From Thinopyrum elongatum (Eukaryota; Streptophyta; Magnoliopsida; Poales; Poaceae), in NCBI GenBank assembly GCA_011799875.1, contig CM022299.1:32019996-32083995 (forward strand): DNA of 64,000 bases, written 5' to 3'. Both the position numbers and the translations under genes were made by a program. This document shows positions 33,200 to 42,517 of this stretch, one piece after another. How positions within the stretch are numbered: the first letter of the stretch is position 1; each line of letters starts with the position of its first letter. The notes beneath the pieces are model-generated. The model saw only the letters and a program-made list of their open reading frames with translations, had not been told where the DNA came from and made no database searches.

Positions 33200-34260
33200 T
33201 ATTGCTGACGTGCTGGTAGAGGTTGTCGGCGGCGCACATGCAGTGGTGCTCCATCCAGTGAAGGGGACACTTGATGCTGAACGACCTCGAGGGCGTCATG
33301 TTGAGCCAGCAGGCGCCCTCGCCGTCGCGGGCGCGGTACGCCAAGAGTCAGAGATGCCAGCGGTCGTAGTGACGGTGAGGTAGAGTGCGCGGAACTCGAA
33401 GCCGCTGAAGGGGAGGTGGGGGCGAGTAGCACGGCTCCGGCGAACTCGCCGTAGGAGAACGCGAAAGCCGGGAGTGGGGGTAGCAGCACGTGGCGGCAGG
33501 AGACGGGGTCGCAAATTGTGAAATTTCTCTCAGTTGAAATTTACGGCATGCTGGGTTTACCAGTAGAGGTCGGTAAAATTCATCTGCCGTTCAAAAATTT
33601 CAAAAATAAATAAATCATCACCGTTGACTATTTTTGACCACACAGAAAAGGATCATTATGCCAAATTGATCCCTAAGTCCATCAATTTCTTACTCAAACT
33701 TACTCATCCAACTACTTACTCCTCATTTCTCATTCCTCATGCTAGAAAATTGTAATAAGACATCATCTAGTCTGTTGTTCTGATCTTGCAGGCTACATTA
33801 TTTGTCATGTTATTTTCATATTATTCTAATTTTTTTGTGGTGTGTAATTGCTTATGAAAAAAGTGTGCGATATTTGTACTGAAATCATATCAAAAGTTTT
33901 TAAATTTTGTTTAATTTTCAAATCATTATTCGATTTTTTTATATTTCCGAAAACCGGGTTTACCTGTGACCTCCGGTAAAAAAATTATCGATAAATTTCC
34001 CCTAGTTCTTAGACAAGAAATTCGGGCTGGTCGGCGTCGGATGACCTGAGGTGGAGCAAGAGGCCACGGTGGGAGTCGAAGAGGATGAACCCGGCGACGG
34101 CTGCGGTGGTGAGGAAGTCGAGGGAGAGGAGGCGGAGAGGGCTGGAAGACGGGAGCCGGTGTGTTGTGAAGCATTATGGGGCGGGTTATTGTGGTGGGGT
34201 TGTGGAAGTGCCTAAGGATGGTGGGACGAAGCACTGCCATGGTCGGCGCCAGCAGAGGGG
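33200..34260 (-). pseudogene. F-box-like protein pseudogene, split by a roughly 480-bp insertion
   Basis: On the minus strand the stretch at about 34010-34160 reads LRLLSLDFLTTAAVAGFILF and DSHRGLLLHLRSS. This resembles the F-box-associated segment of grass F-box proteins (a hydrophobic run followed by DSHRGLLL). After an insertion (about 33520-34010), coding resumes with CDPVSCRHVLLPPLPAFAFS (about 33500-33440) and further FBA-like sequence in shifted frames to about 33200. CDPV(T/S)G...LPP is the usual next block in this family. The F-box itself was not found and multiple frame changes exist. Identification rests on these two motifs in the right order. Confidence 0.5.
33520..34010. mobile_element. 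Unclassified insertion with repeated ends in the F-box pseudogene
   Basis: Near the left end the sequence reads GGGTTTACCAGTAGAGGTCG and near the right end GGGTTTACCTGTGACCTCCG, in direct orientation. Both are partly self-complementary, and GAAATTTA occurs inverted at the two outer edges. It lacks coding sequence. It separates two parts of one F-box-like ORF, hence an insertion. I could not identify a TSD or class. Confidence 0.4.
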
Positions 34261-34544
34261 ATGAGGTGGGGAGTGTTGGGATTTGGGCGCGATTAGCAAA
34301 TAGCGAAGCGGGATATTTTCTCCGCAGAGTGGAGTGATGCGCGGTGGAAGAAGAACCGGTTCAAAGCAGGAATTGGATAGCTTTTTGTACCAAATCCAAC
34401 TTAATGTTGGGATGAGGATCATCTAATTTCCGAAAAAAAGTAAGCCTCTTATTTTGTGTTTCTATGTTTTTTATCTGTTTGAGTTTGACATTCTAGAGAT
34501 ATAATGCTTTTGTCGAAATGAAATATTGCTAGCACTAAAAGTGT

Positions 34545-34899
34545 CACATAAAAATAATGTTAGTTGGATGAATGGAGCAAAGAGAAAACCTTGCAAGAGA
34601 AGGATGCTTCGAAAGCTCTGCTGCCTTTAAGCGCTTTCTGTCATCCTTGTGTACGGCGAGGCCAAGAAATTCTAGTAACTCCGGGGATGAATTGTCGGGT
34701 GGTGGCTGAGGCAGATCAGTATACCAGATACGCTCTGTGATACCTATCACTCCCCGCCAGTGTTTGAGCTTGATGAAGATCGTTGAGGAGGCTAATCAGA
34801 GTTTACGGGGCAAAGAAGATTAGTTATGCATGAACTCTAAGAAATATTTGAATTCAAGCCTAATAATTAGGGGTACTCTTGAGAGTTTTTCTAGAGTAG

Positions 34900-34930
<31 letters not shown>

Positions 34931-35640
34931 ATGGTCCCCTTTGCCTCCCATGAAGCTCTGCTACAGCTCCCTGCCCTTCTAGTTGCTTCTTGTCGCCATG
35001 GGGATATCTGCCCAAGTATAGCTCTAAGACAGTTAATCCGAATGACCAAATGCCCGATGCGTACGCGTCGTATCTTTCCCCATTCATGCCTTGTGGGTCG
35101 ATCTTGTCCGGGCTAAGGTAGAAGACTGTTCCATCTGAAGTATTGCATGCCGTGGAGGTAAGCATGCGACCAACCCCAAAGTCGGCAATCTTTACTCTGT
35201 TAGCAGCATCAACCAGAGTGTTGCCTGGTTTAATATCTCGATGAACAATTTTCCGCCTGTGTAAACAGGCAATAGCTGATAGCATCTGTTTAGCGACACA
35301 GGCAATCTGTCCTTTGTCTGTGATGTGTCGGCCTTCAAGAGATCCTGAGTCCATAAATTCAAGTAGAATCCTAATCTTCCCATCATATTGATACATATCG
35401 TAATACCCAAGGTTCAGGTGCTTCACAGTCTGCAATATGGATGTCTCTCTCTTTATCTTCTTCTTCTTGTCTTCCTCGAACGCACCCAAAAGTTCCTTCA
35501 ATGCAAACAATTGGCTGGTGACTTAGTGCCTCATTTTCGAGACAATGCTGCCAGAACCTCTACCGAGGCAGCCTTCCTAGTGCAGCTTTGCCAGCAGGGG
35601 CATTTGAGTTGCCACGGTGGTCGGGGTTAGCAGCAGTGCG
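34545..35640 (-). pseudogene. MAP kinase kinase (MKK)-like kinase pseudogene
   Basis: On the minus strand the Gly loop LGRGSGSIVSKMRH (about 35595-35555) is followed by an in-frame TAA, then FALKELL with the ATP-binding Lys (35510 on), HRDIKPGN (catalytic loop), KIADFGVGRM (DFG) and GTVFYLSPDKID in the activation segment. The MKK phosphorylation spacing of Ser/Thr (STACNTS) is visible. The APE-equivalent Glu is Asp, and the F-helix Asp of DIWSFG is Gly (SGIWSFGL), a change expected to destabilise a kinase. A G/C run of about 30 bases lies after the YPHGDKK segment. The C-lobe end (34544-34750, DLPQPPPDNSSPELLEFLGL) follows a break. It resembles MKK4/5-type kinases, which phosphorylate MAPKs, but cannot encode a working protein. 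Confidence 0.8.
34899..34928. repeat. Poly-G run of about 30 bases
   Basis: Uninterrupted G on the plus strand inside the MKK pseudogene. Its length may be unreliable, since such runs are hard to sequence. Confidence 0.9.
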
Positions 35641-35689
35641 ATAGGGATGGAGGCAGTCTTTGCCTTATCAACGTCAGTGTGGAGCTTGG

Positions 35690-36427
35690 GAAGGCAGCGC
35701 GGGCGCCTCGATGTGTTCACCTTTGCGTCCTTGCCCCTTTGATCAGAGGTGGTCGGCTCTGTCGGTGGAGTTTCTATGATGACCTGAAGGCCACGGTCCT
35801 CGCCCCCGAGGCCTGGAGCATCCTGGCCCCCAACACCAGAAAATTACGGACCACCCTTCTCGCTGTGCACGGGGACACATGGGGTGTCCGTTGAGATCAT
35901 GCACGCCATGGGAGTGTGTGTGTACGCATCGCGCTTCTCCTAGCTCATCAGATGCAGTGGATCCAGAGGAGGAGTTGGCTCCGGAGGAGGAGGAGGAGGA
36001 TGAGTCGAAGGAGAAGGAGGATGTGGGGGACGCTGGCGACGCGGATCTACAAGCGGAGCAGTAGGCCATCCTCCATTTCCTCCGCTCGGAGTGGGCTACA
36101 GAGGCCGGACGTCATCCCGGCAGGAGGCGGAGATGCTGGCCTACATGGATGAGGTCGAGCAGGAGGAGGATGAGCCGGAGCCCTCCTACGCGCCTGTCCA
36201 GCCGGCACCTGGCACTGACATCGTGGACATCTCTGACGAAGAAGATTTGCTAGGGCAGTACATAGGATTTCTTTTACATGTTTTGTATGGATCTAGGGGT
36301 TGAAATATAAGAGACTCGGATGCAGAGTGACTAATTTGAGGCGTGACCGGTCACTGGCTGCGGACACGCCCAGTCGCGTGCGCGGGCATTTGAGGGGCCG
36401 AATTTGCAAAGTCCGGTTGTAGATGCT
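35690..36427 (+). pseudogene. Harbinger remnant with acidic ORF related to the one at 27 kb
   Basis: Plus-strand coding in changing frames: an acidic segment DPEEELAPEEEEEDESKEKE (35954-36010), then QEAEMLAYMDEVEQEE at about 36120, then PAPGTDIVDISDEED at about 36210-36246. The order acidic stretch, AEQ-x-AI(L), EAE...A..DEVE and a GT(D/E)IV.ISDEE end is the same as in the element at 26521-27666. Its 3' side (36350-36427) reads GAGGGGCC...GTCCGGTTGTAGATGCT, like that element's right end. The last TIR bases lie beyond the MULE insertion, at 38195. The left TIR was not found, so the element is truncated. Confidence 0.55.
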
Positions 36428-37217
36428 AGATGAAATTGCACAAACCACCTACTTTTGGTGCTAGGGTTTCACAAAACATCCACTTTACAGGTTTGTTGCA
36501 CGAAACACCATATTTTGGGGTAATTCATTGCACTTAGGTCTAATCCATCATTTAGGTGCGTTGAGATGATTCCTGACAAATGATCCAATTTGTAAGTGCA
36601 CCAGTGGCAAAAAACAAAAACTGGCCACATCAGCATCCAACTAGAATTGTCAATATCTCACAATCATTTGCTCCAATTGAGTTGATTTTTCCTCAGAATA
36701 TTAGCCAGTGCATTTATGATTTATTGGATTGTTTTTGCACAAAACACATCGCACAGAAGAACAGGCGGCAGCAGCCGCTGGCAAAGTGGCCACCGGTGAT
36801 GGAGCCTAGCCAGCTCTCGTACGTCGTCAGGTAAACTTGTCTCTGCGCCCCCTCCCCATCCCAAGGTCTACTCGTGTCCCCCTACCTCAGACTGTTGGTT
36901 AGCTACCCCCCGGCGAAACCCTATATTTTTAGGAGGAAATTTTGTCGTTGATCGACTATATTTATTTAGGAACCTAAATTTTTGGGCGTTTGTGTAATAG
37001 CATGAAACAATAAAAAAATATGTTTGAGACGTATCAGCGGTCGCCCCCTGCCCCCCTCAGGGCCGGCCCTGTATCAGAGATTGTTTGCGCACTGTAATGA
37101 AAAAGAATCCTAGTTCTAGATTTCATGTATGGACAATCTATCCTATCAATAAACGTGAAAAAAACCAAGGTTTCATAGTCTTTTCTTTGGTCTACATGCG
37201 CAAATCAAAAGGTTTAA

Positions 37218-37243
37218 GAGCATCTCCAGCCGCCCACTAGGAG

Positions 37244-37284
<41 letters not shown>

Positions 37285-37362
37285 ACCACCTTTTTTGCGC
37301 CGGCAATGTAAAAAGCGCAAAAACGGCCCAACCGTGCCCCCCAAGCCCCCCCCCCCCCCCCC

Positions 37363-37399
<37 letters not shown>

Positions 37400-37760
37400 A
37401 GACCTGAAAATAGCGCCGACGAACCCAAGCCAAACCCAGCGCGCTGGGGGGCTCTTGGGGGAGCCAGCGGAAGCAACAGCCAATCCTATCCCCCCACGCG
37501 TCCTTTTTGCTGGCCCAAACAATCACTTTTTGCCCGGCGATTGTCCTGGGGGCACCAACTGCTGGAAAAATGTACTCGCGTTTCATCCGGCGGAAGCGTT
37601 TGCCCCCAAGACGTGTTATTTTTTGTCCGGCGATTGTCCTGGGGGCACCAACTGCTAGAAAAACGTACTCGCATTTCATCCGGGGGAAGCGTTTGCCCCC
37701 AAGACGTGTTATTTTTTGTCCGACGATTGTCCTGGGGGGCTCCAACGACTGGAGATGCTC
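37218..37760. mobile_element. Harbinger MITE (543 bp) with long C runs
   Basis: Ends GAGCATCTCCAGCCG and, reversed, GAGCATCTCCAGTCG, with TAA duplicated (37215-37217 and 37761-37763). It contains two C runs (37243-37282; 37347-37397, with one A) and a 93-bp tandem repeat. No coding capacity is supported; the poly-Gly frames over the C runs are spurious. Confidence 0.9.
37530..37745. repeat. 93-bp tandem repeat, about 2.3 copies
   Basis: TTGTCCTGGG starts at 37541, 37634 and 37727, exactly 93 apart. Each unit includes GCGTTTGCCCCCAAGACGTG and ACTCGC(G/A)TTTCATCCGG. Confidence 0.95.
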
Positions 37761-38198
37761 TAAGAATGGATGCAATGCCTTTCATTGGTAAATATCTCAC
37801 CTCCAATCAAAGGGTTTAATAATGGATGCATGATTTCATTGGTCAACTTTTTTGTTCATAATTTAACATTTAGAAACTTCAAAAATAATCCAATAAATCA
37901 TAAATGCACTCACTAATATTTTTGGGAAATTCAACTCAATTGGAGCAAAGGATTGTGAGATATTGACAGTTCTAGTTGGCTGCTGATGTGGTAAGTTTTT
38001 TTTTGCCACCGGTGCACTTACAAACTTGACTCACTTGTCAGGAATCATGTCAACACACCTAAATGATGAATTAGACCTAGCTGCAACGAATTACCCCAAT
38101 ATATGATGTTTTGTGCAACAAAATTATAAAGTAGGTGTTTTGTGCAACACTAGCATAAAAAATATGCGGTTTGTGCAATTTCCTCGTAGATAATCTAA

Positions 38199-39040
38199 GT
38201 TACTAGATTCGGGCTAGGCCGCGCGCGATTGACGACTTGTCAACTCAATCCACTCCAACAAAGAGCGTTCCAGCCTGTCCGTTTCACATCGAATTTGCTA
38301 CACAGTCATCGAATTTGCTCCACTAGGCTGGGCATGTCAACCTGTCCGTGGCCGTCGGCAAAGTGCTACTCGTCAACACTCGGTGCTGGCCACTCGACGA
38401 TGTGTGGATACATGCAAGGTACACATAGCACACATGCCGCAATTGCCGCAGCCAAAAGCAGTTGCGTGCTCGACGAGGAGTTGTTGTCGGGTACTCAATC
38501 CCAGTTCCGTTGAATCTTCACTCCCAGATCGGTACCGAGCCACAGAAACGAAGCTGCACCGCACGGCCGATCGATCATTCAGATAACAGACGGTTATGGT
38601 GGCCTTGAATGATCATCGACCTCCCCGGGATATCAGTACTAGTCTATGCTGTATCGCATGGCCAGAATGGGATCCAAGGTTTGACGCCATCCGTATCCAT
38701 ACGCCCGTGGAAGGTGTTCGTGTTCCCGGCCTAGTAGACAGTCCCCATCCCCAGCGACATCCCAAGTCAAATCTCGGCGCTAGCGCTATGCTCTGCTTCA
38801 CAAAAGGTGGCGAGATAGTCCAAGTTGCCATTTGCCAACATAATTTCGCACGTCGACGGCAACACATATTTGTATTTTCCCCACGGTCATCAGCTCCCGA
38901 CGAACCACAAGACGGGTCAAAGCCCGCTCTGGTCGGTCCATCGATAGCTACGTATCGCCAAAGACAAGTTGCCAAAATCGAGCCACACGGCTCAAAAGAA
39001 ACGAGCAGATCCAGGCCAGGACGCCAGGTACACCGCACCG
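38199..39040. repeat. Duplicated low-copy segment R3, copy b
   Basis: Matches 27765-30215 (without its Harbinger element) in the same orientation over about 0.8 kb, with small indels. Divergence appears substantial but blocks of 15 to 20 identical bases are common. No gene was recognised; frames at 38596-39095 overlap on both strands and have no domain. Confidence 0.75.
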
Positions 39041-39408
39041 GAATCGCCGGAACCAAGCCCTGTCGTCCGCTCTCGTGATTCATGCAGTAGTTCAATCCAA
39101 TACGAGAGCACAGTTGAAACGAAAATCTCTTAAAAAGTTCGAAGTTTTAGCGATGAAACTTACAGTTTTTGCATCTAAAACTGCCAAGTTTCAAACAGTT
39201 TCAGAGATATAATTTTAAACAATTTTTTCTAGCGGTCGTAGACACAAACTAATTGATTTTTATCTGTCGCTCATGCTAAATTTCAACAATGAAACTTAAC
39301 ATATTTTTTTAAAATCATTAAAATATATTTAAAGTGGATCTTATGTGAAAGCGATGTCCACGAGAAACAAAAATATGAAAGCATAACTTATTTTGAATTT
39401 TTTTTCGA
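39041..39408. other. AT-rich stretch, no gene seen
   Basis: Nothing recognisable between segment R3b and the tail of the minus-strand LINE. Confidence 0.4.
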
Positions 39409-39752
39409 TTTTTTTTAGAGTACGTCAATGACATACCATATTTTTATAGAAGAGAGCAAAATATTTACAAGAGACCCGCGATCGATGCGAACATCAATCG
39501 ACGGAACACCCACACCGACCAATTCTCATACATCAATCTCTTACAAATCTATCTAATCCACCCACACCCACTCCTGCTCGCATCCAGTTGAGGACGTCTT
39601 CTAAGGTCCATCTAGCTAGCTCTCTCGGCCCTTTGCATTGTTCCGGCCGATTAAACACCCTAGCGTTCCGTTGCTTCCACAAGGGATCATGCCACTCCGA
39701 TGACTAACAAGTCAAACCCTCTTCTATCCTTCCCCTGAAAACCTGTTCTCGT

Positions 39753-40463
39753 TCAAAGCCACCACGTGACCCAAGTATCCTCACTGCCTGGTGCTTGGGT
39801 GTTTAGCTGCAATATGTCAAAGCATGTGTGCCACACCTCCCTCACATACACGCACTGCACCAGGATATGCTCGACATTGTCCTCCTCCTGCAAGCAAGTA
39901 TAGCACGCTGAGGCCTCATCTTGAAGGCCGTGACGGGCGCGTCTATCAGAGGTCCACAATCTGTGTTGCCCGGCCAACCAAGCGAAGATTTTGCATTTTA
40001 GTGGTGCCTAGCTACGACAAATTGCGGTAGCCGTCGGAGATTGGATCCCGCCTTGACATAGTTGAGTGTAAGTGGACTTCGCCGTGTATTCTTCAGACTT
40101 GTAATGTGGCCAAGTGAACTTATCCTCCGTCTGCTCGTCCCTATGCACAGTGGCGATAGCGTGCCTAAGGTGCACCGTTTGTAATAAGGCGCCCATGGAA
40201 GTTTGAGGCAGCACATCCTGTACCCATCTCTCTTCAATCAATGCCTGGGCGACTGTTCTTGCATTCCTTGTTTTGGTGTCCACTTCTCGAGCCAAAAGGG
40301 CACAATGTCGTGTACGGAAAATCCATGGATCCATCAATCTCTCCTGAAGAGGATCTTGTCTCCCTTACCGACTGTTATGTTCACCATGCTGTCGAAGACC
40401 AACCTCGCGTCCTTATCTACCAAAAACTGAAGGCCCTGCCATGGTCTCTGAGCGACCGTACGT
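39753..40463 (-). pseudogene. LINE zf-RVT region
   Basis: On the minus strand the frame reads RLVFDSMVNITVGKGDKIL and KFTWPHYKSEEYTAKSTYTQ, then AGQHRLWTSDRRARHGLQ and CYTCLQEEDNVEHILVQC with the zinc-binding Cys/His set. Frame changes at about 40230 and 39990 break it. This is the C-terminal part of the LINE pol protein. Confidence 0.75.
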
Positions 40464-40466
40464 CTC

Positions 40467-41627
40467 CACTACTAGGAAAAAGCTTATAGGCAGATGCTTA
40501 CTAGTAGCGTGGGTTTATACCCCTCGCTACTGCTACTTACTAGTAGCGCGGGTTTATAACCCCCGCTACTACTAAGTTGATAGTAGTAGCGCGGGTTTAT
40601 AACACTCGCTACTACTAAGTGGTCTCTGCCGTGCCCTTCCGGGACATGCCATAGTAGTAACGAGGGGTATAAACCCGCGCTACTACTAAGTTGATAGTAG
40701 TAGCGCAGGTTTATAACCCTCGCTACTACTAAGTGGTCTCTACCGTGCCCACCCGGGACATGCCATAGTAGTAGCGAGGGGTATAAACCCGTGCTACTAC
40801 TATCGACCCACCAAGACATGTGTACACATAGCGTGCGGAGGCCCAAATCCAAACCCACACTCTTCTGATTCCCCTTCTCCTCCCACCCGCGATTCCCTTC
40901 CTCACCCACCGCCACTGCCGGCCTCGCACCTCGGCGCCACTCACAAATCCGGCGACCTCCTCTCGCACTGCAGACCCCTCCCCTCCCCCTCCATCCTCCT
41001 TCTTCTCCGCTGTTGGAAGGAGAGGGAAACCAGCAGAGCGTCGTCCATGGCGGCGGCCAGATCCGCCATGGACGCAGCGACTTGCACCTCCTCGCCGGGT
41101 CAAGGGTCCCACGACAAGCAGCAGCAGGTCACCGGGCTTCATCTAGGGTTTCGGGCGTCGGCTCCAACTCCGGCGGCCACCGGTGAGTTCCTCCTCCTAC
41201 TGCTCTCTATCTCTCTCTCTTCCTCTTTCTAATAATTTTATCTTCTTTTGTAGCAGTAGTAGACGAGAGGTGCGGGCACAAGTTGGGTGGGGAAGCACCA
41301 TCACCATGGACAACTTCATCCCCTCCAGGACCAGTAGCAGCCATGGATGGAGAGGACGATGACGCCCAGCAGAAGCAGCCGCCATGGATGGAATTTATTT
41401 TTTTAATTCTCAATTAGTTAGTAGTAGCGCGGGGCCCTGACCCGCGCTACAACTAAGTAGTAGTAGCGCGGGTGGCAATCGCACTACTACTACTAGAAGT
41501 AGCAGTAGCACGGGTGCCACCCGCGCTACTGCTAAAAGTTAGCTGTAGCGCCCTAGCAGTAGCGCAGGCCCCCGCGCTACTGCTAGGCAATTACCCCTCG
41601 CTACTACTAGGGTTTTCCCTAGTAGTG
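40467..41627 (+). mobile_element. Small non-autonomous CACTA element (1161 bp) with a gene-like core
   Basis: The left end CACTACTAGGAAAAAGC and the right end, reversed, CACTACTAGGGAAAACCC, with the 3-bp duplication CTC (40464-40466 and 41628-41630), are diagnostic of CACTA. Subterminal arrays of (G)TAGTAGCGCGGGTTTATAA in both orientations occupy 40490-40800 and 41415-41605. The core (40850-41415) looks like a gene start with pyrimidine-rich leader, ATG, intron and second exon. No TNP-type transposase. Confidence 0.95.
41047..41417 (+). CDS. Two-exon 99-residue ORF inside the CACTA element, function unknown
   Basis: Predicted exon 1 runs from ATG 41047 to 41182, ending at CACCG before GTGAGT. 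Intron 1 is 41183-41253 (71 nt) with a T-rich tract and TTTTGTAG acceptor. Exon 2 runs 41254-41417 to TAG and stays open in the resulting phase. The product begins MAAARSAMDAATC, contains GLHLGFRASAPTPAATG, and has an acidic MDGEDDDAQQKQPPW near the end. I recognise no domain. The pyrimidine-rich leader before the ATG looks like a plant 5' UTR, so it may be a captured gene start. The splice sites are predicted by eye; expression is unknown. The element lies antisense within a LINE. Confidence 0.45.
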
Positions 41628-41630
41628 CTC

Positions 41631-42514
41631 AGCCACTCCCAGCACACTCTCAGAGCAAGGGCTTGTAACCCCAAATTCTTCACTCCTAGGCCTCCGAAAC
41701 TCATTGGTTTGCAAATGGAATTCCATGCCACAAGGCATTGGCCGCCATGAGTGCGATCTTTTCCTGCCCAAAAGAATGCTCGCATCCAGCTATCCATGTC
41801 CTCCAGAACCCATAACGGCGGCTTCATGACCAGTAGGTCATGCACCGGCCTCGCAGCAATGACCGATTTTACCAAGACGAGCCGGCCCGAGCGCTGCATC
41901 AGCCCTCTCTGCCATGCTGGAATAAAGTGCCTCACTTGATCAATTAGGGTCTGCCATTGAGCCCTAGTCAGCTTCTTGATGGCCAGCCGTAGCCCGAGGT
42001 ATTTGCAGGGGAACTCTCCAATTGCGCATTGTAGTAGGTTTTGAACCCTGGCCTTGTCTTTGGTGTTCTCAGTGATGAGGATCGCAGAGGACATTCTGTA
42101 GTTAACTCTCAACCCGGATGCTTCTCCAAAAATCTCCAAAACACTCCTAACAAACTCCAACTCTTGTGTCGATGGTCTCACGAAGAATGCAACGTCGTCG
42201 GCGTAGATGGGCAACCTCTGCATAGCCGAGATACCAGTGTAACTGCTCAACACCCCAACTTGCAAGGCTCTGGTGATGATCGCTGATAGGGCCTTCATCG
42301 CAATGACAAACAACAATGGCGAGACCGGGTCCCCTTGCCCAAGACCTTTGTCATGCCATATCCTCCTCCCAGGTATCCCATTCACCAACACTCTTGTGCT
42401 TGTTGTCTGCAGCAAGGTGGCCATCCACTTCAAACAAGTGCTTCCAAAACCTTTCGCCCGAAGGACTTCAAACAGAAAAGGCCATGAAAGAATCAAATGA
42501 TTGTGTGATGTCAA
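41631..42514 (-). pseudogene. LINE reverse transcriptase palm and thumb
   Basis: A minus-strand frame with few defects: LGQGDPVSPLLFVIAMKALS, then the catalytic LPIYADDVAFFVRP, then GLRVNYRMSSAILI and CKYLGLRLAIKKLTRAQWQ, then RGLMQRSGRLVLVKSVIAAR. This is the L1 RT with an intact YADD motif. The CACTA insertion ends the frame at the WEWLS segment. A frameshift near 42515 separates it from the upstream fingers at 42518-43432. Confidence 0.85.
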
Positions 42515-42517
42515 GCT

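Larger units (their letters stand above)
36428..38185. mobile_element. Second foldback MULE of the same family as at 11 kb
   Basis: Inverted arms 36428-36745 and 37850-38185 carry the same blocks as the element at 11004-12215: GAAATTGCACAAACCACC, TGATTCCTGACAA, ATATCTCACAATCATTTGCT. Flanks are GTAGATGCT (36419-36427) and GTAGATAAT (38186-38194), 7 of 9 identical, the size expected for MULEs. The core holds unrelated sequence (36746-37217), including an LTR-like tail (TTTGAGACGTATCA, reversed TGATACGTCTCAAA), and a Harbinger MITE. No transposase scrap was seen. Confidence 0.75.

Noticed and set aside
34899..34928. Poly-G run as a functional G-quadruplex
   Set aside because: A homopolymer inside a dead pseudogene whose length may be a sequencing artefact; nothing ties it to function.
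37173..37819. Long frames with poly-Gly or poly-Pro
   Set aside because: They arise from C/G runs in a Harbinger MITE; no domain, no start context, and frames exist on both strands.
40490..41610. Regularly spaced TAGTAGCGCGGGTTTATA repeats that look array-like (CRISPR-like)
   Set aside because: The repeats occur in both orientations near the ends of an element with CACTA termini and a 3-bp TSD; they are subterminal repeats of a CACTA transposon.
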